Source of the DNA: Amycolatopsis benzoatilytica AK 16/65
GTDB taxonomy: Bacteria > Actinomycetota > Actinomycetes > Mycobacteriales > Pseudonocardiaceae
Assembly: GCF_000383915.1 (NCBI RefSeq)
Contig: NZ_KB912942.1
Coordinates: forward strand, 8,574,470 to 8,638,469
Length of the DNA: 64,000 nucleotides
Direction of reading: 5' to 3'
The notes below the pieces were generated by a model. The model was not told the origin of the DNA. It worked only from the letters and a program-made list of their open reading frames with translations, and ran no database searches. Shown here piece after piece: positions 9,799 to 19,233 of this stretch; positions within the stretch are counted from its first letter, which is position 1, and every line of letters begins with the position of its first letter. The translations under genes and the position numbers were made by a program.

Positions 9799-11970
9799 AT
9801 GACCGAGAGCAAGACCATCCGCTGGGACAAGGACGCGGACGGCATCGTCACGCTGACCCTGGACGACCCGGACCAGTCCGCCAACACGATGAACTCGGCC
9901 TTCCGCGCATCGCTCGCGGCGACCGTGGACCGGCTCGAAGCGGAGAAGGACGACATCACCGGTGTCGTGCTGACCTCGGCGAAGAAGACCTTCTTCGCCG
10001 GCGGCGACCTGCGCGACCTGATCCAGGCCCAGCCGGAGCACGCGGCCGAGATCACCGCGTCCAGCACCGCGATGAAGGGCCAGATGCGCCGGCTCGAGCA
10101 GCTGGGCAAGCCGGTCGTGTCGGCGATCAACGGCGCCGCGCTCGGCGGCGGCCTCGAACTCGCGCTGGCGACCCACCACCGCATCGCGGCCGACGCCAAG
10201 GGCAGCCAGATCGGTCTGCCCGAGGTCACCCTGGGCCTGCTGCCCGGCGGTGGCGGCGTGGTCCGCACCGTGCGGCTGCTGGGCATCCAGAGCGCGCTGC
10301 TGAACGTGCTGCTGCAGGGCCAGCGGATGAAGCCGCGCAAGGCGCTGGAGCTGGGCCTGGTGCACGAGGTGGTGGACACCGTCGAGGAGCTGGTGCCCGC
10401 CGCGAAGGCGTGGATCAAGGCCAACCCCGAGGGCGGCGTGCAGCCGTGGGACGTCAAGGGCTACAAGATCCCGGGCGGCACCCCGTCGAACCCGAGTTTC
10501 GCGGCGAACCTGCCCGCGTTCCCGGCGAACCTGCGCAAGCAGCTCAAGGGTGCCCCGATGCCCGCGCCGCGCGCGATTCTCGCGGCCGCGATCGAGGGTG
10601 CGCAGGTGGACTTCGACACCGCGATCCTGGTCGAGACGCGCTACTTCGTGAGCCTGGCCATCGGACAGGTTTCGAAGAACATGACCAAGGCGTTCTTCTT
10701 CGACCTGCAGACGATCAACTCCGGCGGTTCGCGTCCGGACGGGTTCGAGAAGTTCACCGCCAAGAAGGTCGGCGTGCTCGGGGCCGGGATGATGGGCGCC
10801 GCGATCGCCTACGTGTCCGCGAAGGCGGGCATCGACGTGGTGCTGAAGGACGTCTCGCAGGAGGCGGCCGATCGCGGCAAGGGCTACGCGGCCAAGCTGG
10901 AGGAGAAGGCTCTCTCGCGCGGCAAGACCACGCAGGAGAAGTCGGACGCGCTGCTGGCCCGGATCAAGCCGACCGCTGACCCGGCCGATTTCGCGGGCGT
11001 CGACTTCGTGATCGAGGCCGTGTTCGAGAGCGTCGAGCTGAAGCACAAGGTGTTCGGCGAGATCGAGAACATCGTCAACGCGGACGCGGTGCTGGGCTCC
11101 AACACCTCGACGCTGCCGATCACCACGCTCGCCGAGGGCGTCCAGCGCACCGAGGACTTCATCGGGATCCACTTCTTCTCGCCGGTCGACAAGATGCCGC
11201 TGGTCGAGATCATCTGCGGCGAGAAGACCTCGCCGGCCACGCTGGCCAAGGTCTTCGACTACACGCTGCAGATCCGCAAGACCCCGATCGTCGTCAACGA
11301 CAGCCGCGGCTTCTTCACCTCGCGGGTCATCGGCACCTTCATCAACGAGGCCGTGGCCGCGCTGGGCGAGGGCGTCGAGCCGGCGTCGATCGAGCAGGCG
11401 GGTTCGCAGGCCGGTTACCCGGCCCCGCCGCTGCAGCTGATGGACGAGCTGACCCTGACGCTGCCGCGCAAGATCCGCGCCGAAACGCGCGCCGCGGTCG
11501 AGGCCGCGGGCGGAACTTGGACCGCGCACGCGTCCGAGGCCGTCATCGACACGATGCTGGACAAGTACGACCGCAAGGGCCGGTCCACCGGGGCGGGCTT
11601 CTACGAGTACGACGAGAACGGCAAGCGCACCGGTCTGTGGCCAGGCCTGCGCGACGCTTTTGGTTCCGGTACGGCGGAAGTGCCGTTCGAGGACCTCAAG
11701 GAGCGGATGCTCTTCGCCGAGGCGCTGGAAACCGTGAAGTGCTTCGACGAGGGCGTGCTGACCTCGGTCGCGGACGCGAACATCGGGTCGATCTTCGGCA
11801 TCGGGTTCCCGGCGTGGACCGGTGGCGTGATCCAGTACATCAACCAGTACGCGGGCGGTCTGCAGGGCTTTGTGGACCGGGCACGGGAGCTGGCGGCCCG
11901 GTACGGCAGCCACTTCGAGCCGCCGCAGTCGCTGGTGGAGAAGGCCGCCAAGGGCGAGATCTACGAGTAA
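9799..11970 (+). CDS. fadB: 3-hydroxyacyl-CoA dehydrogenase / enoyl-CoA hydratase, alpha subunit
   Basis: A 723-residue bifunctional enzyme. The N-terminal crotonase domain (about residues 1-190) hydrates enoyl-CoA; its oxyanion loop is GAALGGGLELA from residue 112. The NAD-binding domain starts at GVLGAGMMG (residues 325-333), with the catalytic His about 458 (GIHFFSPVDKMP), followed by two C-terminal 3HCDH domains. The ATG at 9799 follows GAGGATCGAG closely after fadA. With the thiolase it completes one turn of beta-oxidation. A long palindrome (12050-12104) follows and probably ends the transcript. Confidence 0.93.
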   Translation: MTESKTIRWDKDADGIVTLTLDDPDQSANTMNSAFRASLAATVDRLEAEKDDITGVVLTSAKKTFFAGGDLRDLIQAQPEHAAEITASSTAMKGQMRRLEQLGKPVVSAINGAALGGGLELALATHHRIAADAKGSQIGLPEVTLGLLPGGGGVVRTVRLLGIQSALLNVLLQGQRMKPRKALELGLVHEVVDTVEELVPAAKAWIKANPEGGVQPWDVKGYKIPGGTPSNPSFAANLPAFPANLRKQLKGAPMPAPRAILAAAIEGAQVDFDTAILVETRYFVSLAIGQVSKNMTKAFFFDLQTINSGGSRPDGFEKFTAKKVGVLGAGMMGAAIAYVSAKAGIDVVLKDVSQEAADRGKGYAAKLEEKALSRGKTTQEKSDALLARIKPTADPADFAGVDFVIEAVFESVELKHKVFGEIENIVNADAVLGSNTSTLPITTLAEGVQRTEDFIGIHFFSPVDKMPLVEIICGEKTSPATLAKVFDYTLQIRKTPIVVNDSRGFFTSRVIGTFINEAVAALGEGVEPASIEQAGSQAGYPAPPLQLMDELTLTLPRKIRAETRAAVEAAGGTWTAHASEAVIDTMLDKYDRKGRSTGAGFYEYDENGKRTGLWPGLRDAFGSGTAEVPFEDLKERMLFAEALETVKCFDEGVLTSVADANIGSIFGIGFPAWTGGVIQYINQYAGGLQGFVDRARELAARYGSHFEPPQSLVEKAAKGEIYE

Positions 11971-12049
11971 GAGCCGGTCTCATGTGGTGAGGTTGCGGAG
12001 TCCGCATCCGGCGCGTCAGCACTGCGCCACGCGACTGACCTCCGAGCCT

Positions 12050-12104
12050 GTCCGTGAAGGGCCCCTTGCGGGACTTAGATTCCCGCAAGGGGCCTTTCAC
12101 GGCC
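12050..12104. repeat. dispersed long palindrome, copy A
   Basis: Arms GTGAAGG-GCCCCTTGCGGGA and its near-perfect complement flank a CTTAGAT centre, between convergent genes. First of six related copies in this window; here it is placed to terminate transcription in both directions. Confidence 0.75.
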
Positions 12105-12201
12105 CTCGCACCCGCGAGCGACCAATCACCACGCAAGACACACGCTAAGAGCTGGGTTCCGGGCGGGGACGCTCCGGGGACTTCCCGGGGCGGCCCCGTT
12201 T

Positions 12202-13605
12202 TCATTCCTTGTCGTCGGTGATGGGCTTGAGCTGGACAGAGTTCTGATCGCTGAGGCAACGCAAGCCCATGACCGCACCGTCCTCGTCCATAGCGATGAT
12301 TCCCTGCCATGCCTTCTGGGCTTTCGTTTCGTTCCAGCGCGCGCGGACGTCTCGGACAGTTGTTTCGTAGTCTGGGGATCCTGCGCCTTTGCACAGCACG
12401 GCATAGAGCGGCTCGGGCAGGCCAGAGAACACTTCGACCCGTTCTCCCCGGAAGCGGAAGACGTGATCAGTCCCGACGAGGTCGGTTCCGCCCAGCTCCA
12501 CCTTGACGTCGCAGCGGGCGTCGGGCATATCGTGCTCGTCGTCCTGTTTGCCGACACGGATGCCCTGTCGCTTGGTGAGGTGTCGTGCTGCACTGGTCCG
12601 ATCTCCGGCGAACGCCAGCAACATCGCGGCTGACGCTCGGACGAGTACCTGAGCGAACCAGTCGTACCTTTCCTCGACCAGATGGAAGCCGAGCCGGTTT
12701 TCCGCGTCGCCGTTGTCGTTCACTGTCTTGATGAACGGGGAGAAGACCTCTTCCCGAGGTGGCTCGATGAGCGTGGGCAAAGGGTGGCTCGGGACGGCAA
12801 GGTTGAAGTCAGCCTCGTGGCCGAGAAGAAACACCTCTACTCCGGCCGGGCCGGAGAGCGTAGTCGAGGCCGCGATGCTAGGCATCTGCAGGCCTTCGTT
12901 ACCGAAGCCCAGCCGGTGGAACCTCGTCGCCGACCGGTACAGCTGTTTGCGCTGGTAGGCGGCAGTGTTGTGCAGTCCGCGGAAGTCAGCCGCGACGACT
13001 CGCAGCGGGGCGCCGGCTTTCCGGCCGATCAAGAAGTACCCTGGCCGGTCGGACGCTGGCTTCTCGGTTCCCTTCGGACGAGGCGCGCGAAGCGCCCATC
13101 CGGCGTCCAGCACCAGATCCGCGTCGAGTGCTTGGAAGAGGTAACCGGGGTGCTGCCGTGCCAGTGATTCCTGTGCGGCGAGCAACCCGATTGCGATGCC
13201 GACGTCGGCGGACTGAGCGGTCTTGACGTGCCATCTGGCATCGGTTCCGTCTTCTGACCGGGCTAGTTTGCCGTTGTTCGAACACAGCGTGGCGAGATAG
13301 CGCAGGCAGTTCCAGTGGTGAGCGAGCCCCCGCGACGGGCTTTGGCTGGACAGTGCGGTCGCCCGAGCATAAGCCTGCAACACCGCCCACGGCGTCCGAC
13401 GGAAGCCGTGTGGGTGAAGCCGGACCTCGTCCAGCGTCGGCACTCGCTCAAAATCTCGTTCCTCTTTGCGGGCCCTCTCCGCGTCGGCCTTTTCTAGCTG
13501 CCGGACGTCCCCTGCCATCGCGCGGCTCGACGAGACCGCGATCGACGGTCGCTTGGTCAGCTCGGCATAGGCAGCCTGGAACTGCGCACTCGGTTTGTCG
13601 TTCAT
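12202..13605 (-). CDS. protein of unknown function (467 aa)
   Basis: I do not recognise this family. It is a soluble protein of about 467 residues with no signal peptide or membrane segment. The segment DADLVLDAGW ... GYFLIGRKAG ... LRVVAADFRG has the spacing of restriction-like nuclease folds (Asp, then beta-strand with ExK), but the ExK residues are missing, so this is only a vague resemblance. Codons are less GC-rich at third positions than neighbours, hinting at transfer. The ATG at 13605 has AGGGGTGA upstream. It is divergent from the large receptor gene at 13962. Confidence 0.7.
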   Translation of the reverse strand: MNDKPSAQFQAAYAELTKRPSIAVSSSRAMAGDVRQLEKADAERARKEERDFERVPTLDEVRLHPHGFRRTPWAVLQAYARATALSSQSPSRGLAHHWNCLRYLATLCSNNGKLARSEDGTDARWHVKTAQSADVGIAIGLLAAQESLARQHPGYLFQALDADLVLDAGWALRAPRPKGTEKPASDRPGYFLIGRKAGAPLRVVAADFRGLHNTAAYQRKQLYRSATRFHRLGFGNEGLQMPSIAASTTLSGPAGVEVFLLGHEADFNLAVPSHPLPTLIEPPREEVFSPFIKTVNDNGDAENRLGFHLVEERYDWFAQVLVRASAAMLLAFAGDRTSAARHLTKRQGIRVGKQDDEHDMPDARCDVKVELGGTDLVGTDHVFRFRGERVEVFSGLPEPLYAVLCKGAGSPDYETTVRDVRARWNETKAQKAWQGIIAMDEDGAVMGLRCLSDQNSVQLKPITDDKE

Positions 13606-13961
13606 GCTCACCCCTAGTCGGCATCCGCCCTCCACCACACCCGAAGCGACTCGCCGCTGTCAGCCGCCGATCGCGGTGATCACGAAATGCCCCGACAAAA
13701 CCACGATCCGCCCACGTGCCGCTGCCCACGACGCGCAATCGCTTACTCGAAACCCAAGAACAATACGTAATTCGCATCGTCGCCGGACTAACTGTGTAGC
13801 TCGCCCGACACCTCCCCGCTGACCCACCGCAATCGCGACTGCCCCGATCAGCTCAACCCGCACCCCCGAACGGCCGCGCGCCCCCCCGGTTCGCACGAGA
13901 ATCCTTGCCGTGTCGGCACAATTGCGGGATCGCTCCGGGTTGCGGCGTGGGAAACTGGAGC
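13606..13961. other. divergent intergenic region without a gene
   Basis: 356 bases between two divergent accessory genes. No convincing small gene or palindrome was found. Both promoters must lie here, but I could not pick a confident -10/-35 pair. Confidence 0.5.
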
Positions 13962-16775
13962 ATGGACCAAACCACCGCCCCCGCGACGGAGCCGCTTGCG
14001 TTCGCGGGTGCGGACCGGCTTGTCAAACTCGTCGGCGCGCTTTACCAGCGCCCCCGGATCGGCGATCGGCCGCGGGACTTGCGCGACGACGGCGAATGGC
14101 GTTCCGGCTATCACCGCGAGCGGACTGGGCGGCGCGGGCTGCCGATGGTCTGTCTGGTCGGCGATGCGCGCGAAGGGGTGCTCGAGGAGCTCTCCGTCCG
14201 GCTGCAGAACGCCAAACCGGCCGGCAGCGTGCGATCGGTCCGCCTGTCCCTCGCGGACAGTCCGGACACCGACGCGCCGGGAGACGCCACGACCGCGAGC
14301 GTCGAGGCGGTCCGGGACATTCTCTGGCGCGTCCGCAACGCACTCGTGCACAGCGGGCGCACCCGGGAAAGCCGCTTGCGCTTCCCGCTGTTCACGCTGG
14401 TCGACCAGCTCATGGCACGCAAGTTCCCCGACGACGACACCGATCCCGAGCGCACCCTGCTGCGCGAGCTGCAGGAAAACGGCCTGCTGACCCGGTTCCG
14501 CTCTGCGCTGGACAACGTCAGCCGAGAGCTGGTGCCACAGCATCCGACCTGGCGGTTTCCGCTGTTGCTTTTGCGGTGGCTGACGATCGTCACCTTCCGG
14601 ATCGCGGTCACCGGGCGCGTGCCGGGGCTTTCCGGGCGGTACCGGTGGTTCCTCCGCCAGCCGCATCTCGCGCCTGAGATGTCCGGCAGTTTCGTGCGGT
14701 TCGCGTTGCGGCTCACCGACGGCGAGTGGCAGAAGGAATCGCCGGAGTTCGTCGCGCGGCTGCTGGTCAACGCGTTCCTGGAAGACTTGCGGCGCGACTA
14801 CCTGCTGCGTCCCTGGCAGTTCTGGCGCCGGCACCGGATGACCTATCCGGTGCTGCTGCTCGACGAGGTCAGCACCGCCAACGGCGGCTACCGGCTGCTG
14901 GAGCTGATCAACGACGTCCGCAACCAGGTCGGACTCTTCGATCCGCTGCTGGTGGTCAGCGCGAGCCAGGCGCCGCCGCCGGACGCGGCGCCGAGCGTGG
15001 ACCGGCCGAAGTACCACGCGGGCGAGTCCGCCAGCGCGTACCGGGTGTGGCAGAACATGCTCAGCGCGGACCGGCGCGCTCGCCGCCCGACCGCCTGGTA
15101 CCTGCCGATCGGCCTCGACGCTCCGCAGACCGAGACCGAGAAAGCCGAGGTGCGCAAACGGGTTCTGGCGCTCGGCGACAGCTACGAGCGCTCCGGCGGC
15201 CGGATGCCGCTGTGGGCGACGCGCTGGCTGCGGGCCGGGCTGCCCGCGCTGTTGCTCGTCTCGGTCGCCGGAGTCGGCGGGCTGCGCTACTCCGATTTCC
15301 GGGACAGCCATTGCGGCACGTCCAGCCAGTGGTTGACCTGGGTCGAGGCCGACAAGGAGTGCATCGGCGTCTCCGACGGCAGCTACCCGCTGTTCAGCCC
15401 GGCTGATCCGGAAGGAACGATCCACCAGGTCGAAGGCACGATCGCGGTGCAGAACCAGCAAGCCGCGGACCTGCACGCACAGCAGCCGGACCGGCCCTAC
15501 ATCACGCTGGTCGACCTGGAAGCGCTGACCTCGTCCAACGGCACGCCGGAAGGGCTCACCGCGGAACGGGAGTCGCTGGAAGGGTTCGCCGTAGCGCAGT
15601 CGCGGCAGCTCGACGCGACCGCGACGGCCGAACCGATCATGCGGGTGCTGATCGCCAACGGCGGCAAGGGGATGCGGCACGGCGCCGACGTCGCGAAGAC
15701 CCTGCTCGACCTGGCGAAGCAGGACCCGACGCTGGTCGGCGTGGTCGGTCTCGACATGAGCAGCGAGCCGACCTCGGAGACGATCCGCGCGCTCGGCGAC
15801 GCCGGCATCCCGGTGGTCGCCGCGACGCTCAGCGCCGATCAGCTCGCCGACCAGAATCCGATCTACTTCCAGGTCGCGCCGCAGAACCGGCGCGAGGCCG
15901 CGGTGGCCGCCTCGTTCTTCGCGCAACGGCCGGGCCCGCGCGCCGTTCGCGTCTACTACTCCGACGACGCCACCGACTACTACAGCTTGAACCTCCGCGA
16001 CGATCTGCTGAAGTCGTTTGGCGAGAAGCATTTCGCCGTCGAAGCGCGCGCGTTCGTTCCAGACGAGGGACAGGTGGACCGTCCCGCGCACCAGCACTAC
16101 GGCGACCGCGAGGTCGGCAACGCGAGCGCCGCTGGCCGCGACACTTGTTCCTACGACGGAATCGCTTTCTTCGCCGGCCGCGGAGTCCCGGACTTCGGCG
16201 CGTTCCTTGCCGGTGCGGCGCAATGCGGGAGCGCCGCGACCCTCATCGGGGACGATGACGTCTCCCGTTATGTCGCGGATACCGTTGCGCGAGAACGTAA
16301 TCGGGCGCTGCCGTACTACTACCTCGCGCTGGCGAGCCAACCGGTCACCACCGCGAAGGGACCCGCCCGGGACTTCTACGCGACGCTCAACGCCAAGTTC
16401 GACTTCGAGCGCACCGTGAGAGGCCGGTCCTTCGACGGCCATGCCGCGTTGTCGTACGACGCCGCCTTGGTGATGATCACCGCCACCGCATACCTGCGGG
16501 AGACGTCGTCGAAGGTCCCCGTGACGCCGGGCGCCGTCTGGCGCGAGATCACCGCGATCCACACGTCGCGCCCGGACGTCAACCAGACCAACAAGTACAT
16601 CGAAGGAGCCAGCGGCGCGATCGACTACGGCGGCGACATCGGCCGGCACGTCCCGCAGGAAAAACCGGTGGCGGTCCTTCAGGTCCAAGGCGGCGAGGTA
16701 GTGCCCGCCCTGCAGGGGTTCTGCGGCAAGACGATCGTCCGGCAGTCGGACCAGTGGTGTCCGGCGGACAGTTGA
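13962..16775 (+). CDS. membrane receptor: degenerate NTPase-like domain fused to periplasmic-binding domain
   Basis: A 937-residue protein in two halves. Residues 1 to about 420 are cytoplasmic: an early strand VCLVGDAREG sits where a P-loop would be but lacks GK[ST], and YPVLLLDEVS resembles Walker B. A single membrane helix follows at about 424-443 (GLPALLLVSVAGVGGL). The remaining 490 residues outside resemble type I periplasmic-binding proteins of the Leu/Ile/Val class (VGVVGLDMSSEPTSET, PVVAATLSAD). No transporter subunits are nearby, so sensing is more likely than uptake. The first ATG, 13962, has GGAG very close; an SRPBCC gene follows 14 bp after its stop. Confidence 0.78.
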   Translation: MDQTTAPATEPLAFAGADRLVKLVGALYQRPRIGDRPRDLRDDGEWRSGYHRERTGRRGLPMVCLVGDAREGVLEELSVRLQNAKPAGSVRSVRLSLADSPDTDAPGDATTASVEAVRDILWRVRNALVHSGRTRESRLRFPLFTLVDQLMARKFPDDDTDPERTLLRELQENGLLTRFRSALDNVSRELVPQHPTWRFPLLLLRWLTIVTFRIAVTGRVPGLSGRYRWFLRQPHLAPEMSGSFVRFALRLTDGEWQKESPEFVARLLVNAFLEDLRRDYLLRPWQFWRRHRMTYPVLLLDEVSTANGGYRLLELINDVRNQVGLFDPLLVVSASQAPPPDAAPSVDRPKYHAGESASAYRVWQNMLSADRRARRPTAWYLPIGLDAPQTETEKAEVRKRVLALGDSYERSGGRMPLWATRWLRAGLPALLLVSVAGVGGLRYSDFRDSHCGTSSQWLTWVEADKECIGVSDGSYPLFSPADPEGTIHQVEGTIAVQNQQAADLHAQQPDRPYITLVDLEALTSSNGTPEGLTAERESLEGFAVAQSRQLDATATAEPIMRVLIANGGKGMRHGADVAKTLLDLAKQDPTLVGVVGLDMSSEPTSETIRALGDAGIPVVAATLSADQLADQNPIYFQVAPQNRREAAVAASFFAQRPGPRAVRVYYSDDATDYYSLNLRDDLLKSFGEKHFAVEARAFVPDEGQVDRPAHQHYGDREVGNASAAGRDTCSYDGIAFFAGRGVPDFGAFLAGAAQCGSAATLIGDDDVSRYVADTVARERNRALPYYYLALASQPVTTAKGPARDFYATLNAKFDFERTVRGRSFDGHAALSYDAALVMITATAYLRETSSKVPVTPGAVWREITAIHTSRPDVNQTNKYIEGASGAIDYGGDIGRHVPQEKPVAVLQVQGGEVVPALQGFCGKTIVRQSDQWCPADS

Positions 16776-16789
16776 GGCACGGTAGGAGA

Positions 16790-17236
16790 ATGACGGCCGA
16801 AGCTCAGTTGCCGGTGCTGGACGAGCATCGCATTACCGTGCCCGCGGATGCGGAAACCGCCTGGCGGGCCCTGACGGAGACGGTCGCCGGGATGTCCGCC
16901 GGCCGGCTCGCGACGGCTTACGCGTGGGCGGTTCGGTGCGCGGACTGGAAAGCCAGCGGCTCGGGACCGCTCGTCGTGGGCGCTACCATCCCCGGTTTCC
17001 GGGTGCTGGCCGCCGATCCGCCGGAGCGGCTCGTTCTGGCCGGCCGGCATCTGTTCTCCGAGTACCAGCTGGCCTTCCGGCTCGAATCCCGCGGCGGGGA
17101 GACGCTGATCCGCGCGGAGAGCCGGGCTGTGTTCCCCGGCCTGACCGGCGGCGGATACCGGCTGCTCGTGGTCGGCACGGGCGGACACGTGATCGGGATG
17201 CGGATGCTGCTGCGAAAGATCGCGCGTCGCGCGTAA
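16790..17236 (+). CDS. SRPBCC-family protein
   Basis: A 148-residue protein with the outline of the START/SRPBCC ligand-binding fold: N-terminal VPADAETAWRALTE, then alternating strands (PERLVLAGRHLFSEYQ, GGETLIRAES) and a C-terminal helix. This family binds hydrophobic ligands or acts as cyclase or hydrolase; no catalytic residues are obvious. The ATG at 16790 follows TAGGAG with ideal spacing. It lies 14 bp after the receptor gene and is probably cotranscribed. Confidence 0.72.
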   Translation: MTAEAQLPVLDEHRITVPADAETAWRALTETVAGMSAGRLATAYAWAVRCADWKASGSGPLVVGATIPGFRVLAADPPERLVLAGRHLFSEYQLAFRLESRGGETLIRAESRAVFPGLTGGGYRLLVVGTGGHVIGMRMLLRKIARRA

Positions 17237-17293
17237 CAGTTCCCGGCGGTTCGGCGACCTTCTCGCATTGCCCGCGACGCGAGGAGGTTGGGG

Positions 17294-17713
17294 ATGCTGC
17301 GGAAATGGGGCTTTGCACTGGCCGCGGGCGTGCTGGTGGCCGGATGCGGCGCGGTGCCCGCCGGGGACCGGTCGCCGGCGGTGCCGAACAGTACGACGAC
17401 CCAGTACTCACCGGGCGCTCCGACGACCTCGAGCACCGCGCCGGAAACCGCCACCCCGGACACCAGTCCCGCGCTGAGCAGCCAGGACGCGCCATCGACC
17501 ACGACGCCGGTCGTTCCCTCCCCGCCGACGCAGGCTGCCGACCCGGCTGCCTGCGGTTCCGGCTACTACCGCAACTCCTCCGGTAACTGCGTCCACGACC
17601 CGTCCTCGAATCCGTCCGGTGCGACCGCGCTCTGCGAGGACGGCAGCTACAGCTACAGCCAGCACCGATCCGGCACCTGCTCGCGCCACGGCGGCGTGCG
17701 GCAATGGCTCTGA
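17294..17713 (+). CDS. lipoprotein with C-terminal DUF3761-like domain
   Basis: A 139-residue exported lipoprotein. The signal sequence ends in lipobox LVAGC (Cys about residue 20). A Ser/Thr/Pro-rich linker of about 60 residues follows, likely a flexible stalk. The C-terminal domain carries four Cys with CEDGSYSYSQHRSGTCSRHGG, typical of DUF3761 proteins, and probably forms disulfides outside the membrane. The ATG at 17294 has GAGGAGG upstream. Function unknown. Confidence 0.8.
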   Translation: MLRKWGFALAAGVLVAGCGAVPAGDRSPAVPNSTTTQYSPGAPTTSSTAPETATPDTSPALSSQDAPSTTTPVVPSPPTQAADPAACGSGYYRNSSGNCVHDPSSNPSGATALCEDGSYSYSQHRSGTCSRHGGVRQWL

Positions 17714-17829
17714 TCTTCATTGCGCCGAACGGACCATCGCGTTGAGTCGGATCGATCACGTACCGCCCGTTCCTCCCGTCCCGCCCGGTACGGTGCGAAT
17801 CCGGTACGGCATACGAAACGGGGTACGCA

Positions 17830-19233
17830 GTGGCACAGCCGGGCGGCCGGGCGATCATCGTGGTTCTGGCGTCCTGCGGCCTCGTCGCGTCGTTCATGCA
17901 AACGCTGGTCATCCCGCTGATCCCCGCGTTCCCGAGACTGCTGAACACCACGTCGACCGACGCGTCCTGGGTTGTCACCGTCACGCTGCTCGCCGCCGCG
18001 GTCATCACGCCGGTGGCCGGACGGCTCGGCGATCTGTACGGCAAACGGCGCGTCCTTCTCGCCAGCCTGGCGCTGCTGATCGCCGGCTCGGTCGTCTCGG
18101 CGCTCACCAGTTCTCTGGCGCTGATGATCGTCGGCCGCGGACTGCAGGGGTGCGCGATGGGCGTGATCCCGCTCGGCATCAGCATCATGCGCGACGAGCT
18201 GGCCCCGGAACGCGTCAGCGGCGCGATTTCGCTGATGAGCGCGACGCTCGGGGTCGGCGGCGCGATCGGGTTGCCGCTGGCGGCGATCGTGGCCGAGCGC
18301 GCCGACTGGCACGTGCTGTTCTGGGGCTCGGCCGGACTCGGGCTCGGCTGTGCGCTGCTGATCGTGAGGTTCGTCCCGGAATCGCCGGTCCGCACGCCCG
18401 CGCCGTTCGACTTCCTCGGCGCGCTCGGCCTGGTCGTCGGCCTCACCAGCTTGCTGCTGCCGATCGTGAAGGGCGGCGAATGGGGCTGGGGCAGCCCGGC
18501 GACGCTCGGGTTCGCCGCGACCGCGGTGATCGTCCTCGCCGCGTGGGGGTGGTACCAGCTGCGCCGCCGGGAACCGTTGGTCGATTTGCGGGTCTCGGCG
18601 CGGCGGCCGGTGCTGTTCACGAATCTCGCGTCGGTGCTCGTCGGCTTCGCGATGTACGCGATGGCGTTGTCGTTCCCGCAGTTGCTGCAGGCACCGTCGG
18701 CGACCGGCTACGGTCTCGGGCTCAGCATGGTCCAGGCCGGACTGTGCCTCGCGCCGAACGGTCTCGTCATGATGGCGCTTTCGCCGGTTTCCGCGCGGCT
18801 GACGAACCGGTACGGCGCGCGCGTCACGCTGATGACCGGCGCGATCGTCATCGCGGTCGGCTACGTGTTCGCGATTTTCCTGATGAGCAACGCCATTGAG
18901 CTGATCATCGCGTCGGTGATCATCGGCGGGGGAGTCGGGGTCGCTTACGCCGCGATGCCCGCGCTGATCATGAGCGCGGTGCCGGTCACCGAAACGGCTT
19001 CGGCGAACGGGCTCAACTCGCTCATGCGTTCCGTCGGCACCTCGACGTCCAGCGCGGTGATGGCCACCATGCTGGCGCACCTGACCATCACCGTCGGGAC
19101 ATTCACCGTGCCGTCGCTGGCCGGCTTCCGCGCCACCTTCGTGGTGGCCGCGGTCGCGGCGGTCGCCGGGCTGGCGCTGACCGCGGTGGTGCCGCGGGTC
19201 CGTGCTGCCAGCCCGGAACTCGCCCGGGTCTAG
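17830..19233 (+). CDS. MFS transporter, DHA2-like drug exporter
   Basis: A 467-residue major-facilitator protein with about 12-14 membrane helices. Motif A (GRLGDLYGKRRVLL) follows the second helix. Drug:proton antiporters of the DHA2 group share this layout; the substrate is unknown. GTG start at 17830. Upstream DNA holds three near-copies of CGGTACG, possibly a regulator site. Its stop overlaps the stop of the convergent TPP-enzyme gene: both TAG codons are read from the same four bases CTAG. Confidence 0.87.
   Translation: MAQPGGRAIIVVLASCGLVASFMQTLVIPLIPAFPRLLNTTSTDASWVVTVTLLAAAVITPVAGRLGDLYGKRRVLLASLALLIAGSVVSALTSSLALMIVGRGLQGCAMGVIPLGISIMRDELAPERVSGAISLMSATLGVGGAIGLPLAAIVAERADWHVLFWGSAGLGLGCALLIVRFVPESPVRTPAPFDFLGALGLVVGLTSLLLPIVKGGEWGWGSPATLGFAATAVIVLAAWGWYQLRRREPLVDLRVSARRPVLFTNLASVLVGFAMYAMALSFPQLLQAPSATGYGLGLSMVQAGLCLAPNGLVMMALSPVSARLTNRYGARVTLMTGAIVIAVGYVFAIFLMSNAIELIIASVIIGGGVGVAYAAMPALIMSAVPVTETASANGLNSLMRSVGTSTSSAVMATMLAHLTITVGTFTVPSLAGFRATFVVAAVAAVAGLALTAVVPRVRAASPELARV

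Noticed and set aside
13848..16688. 946-codon open frame antisense to the receptor gene
   Set aside because: Typical high-GC antisense shadow, very rich in Arg, Gln and His; the opposite strand has clear domains.
12202..16775. Idea that the unknown protein and receptor form a defence island
   Set aside because: No recognised defence domain, integrase or phage gene is present; kept only as a question.
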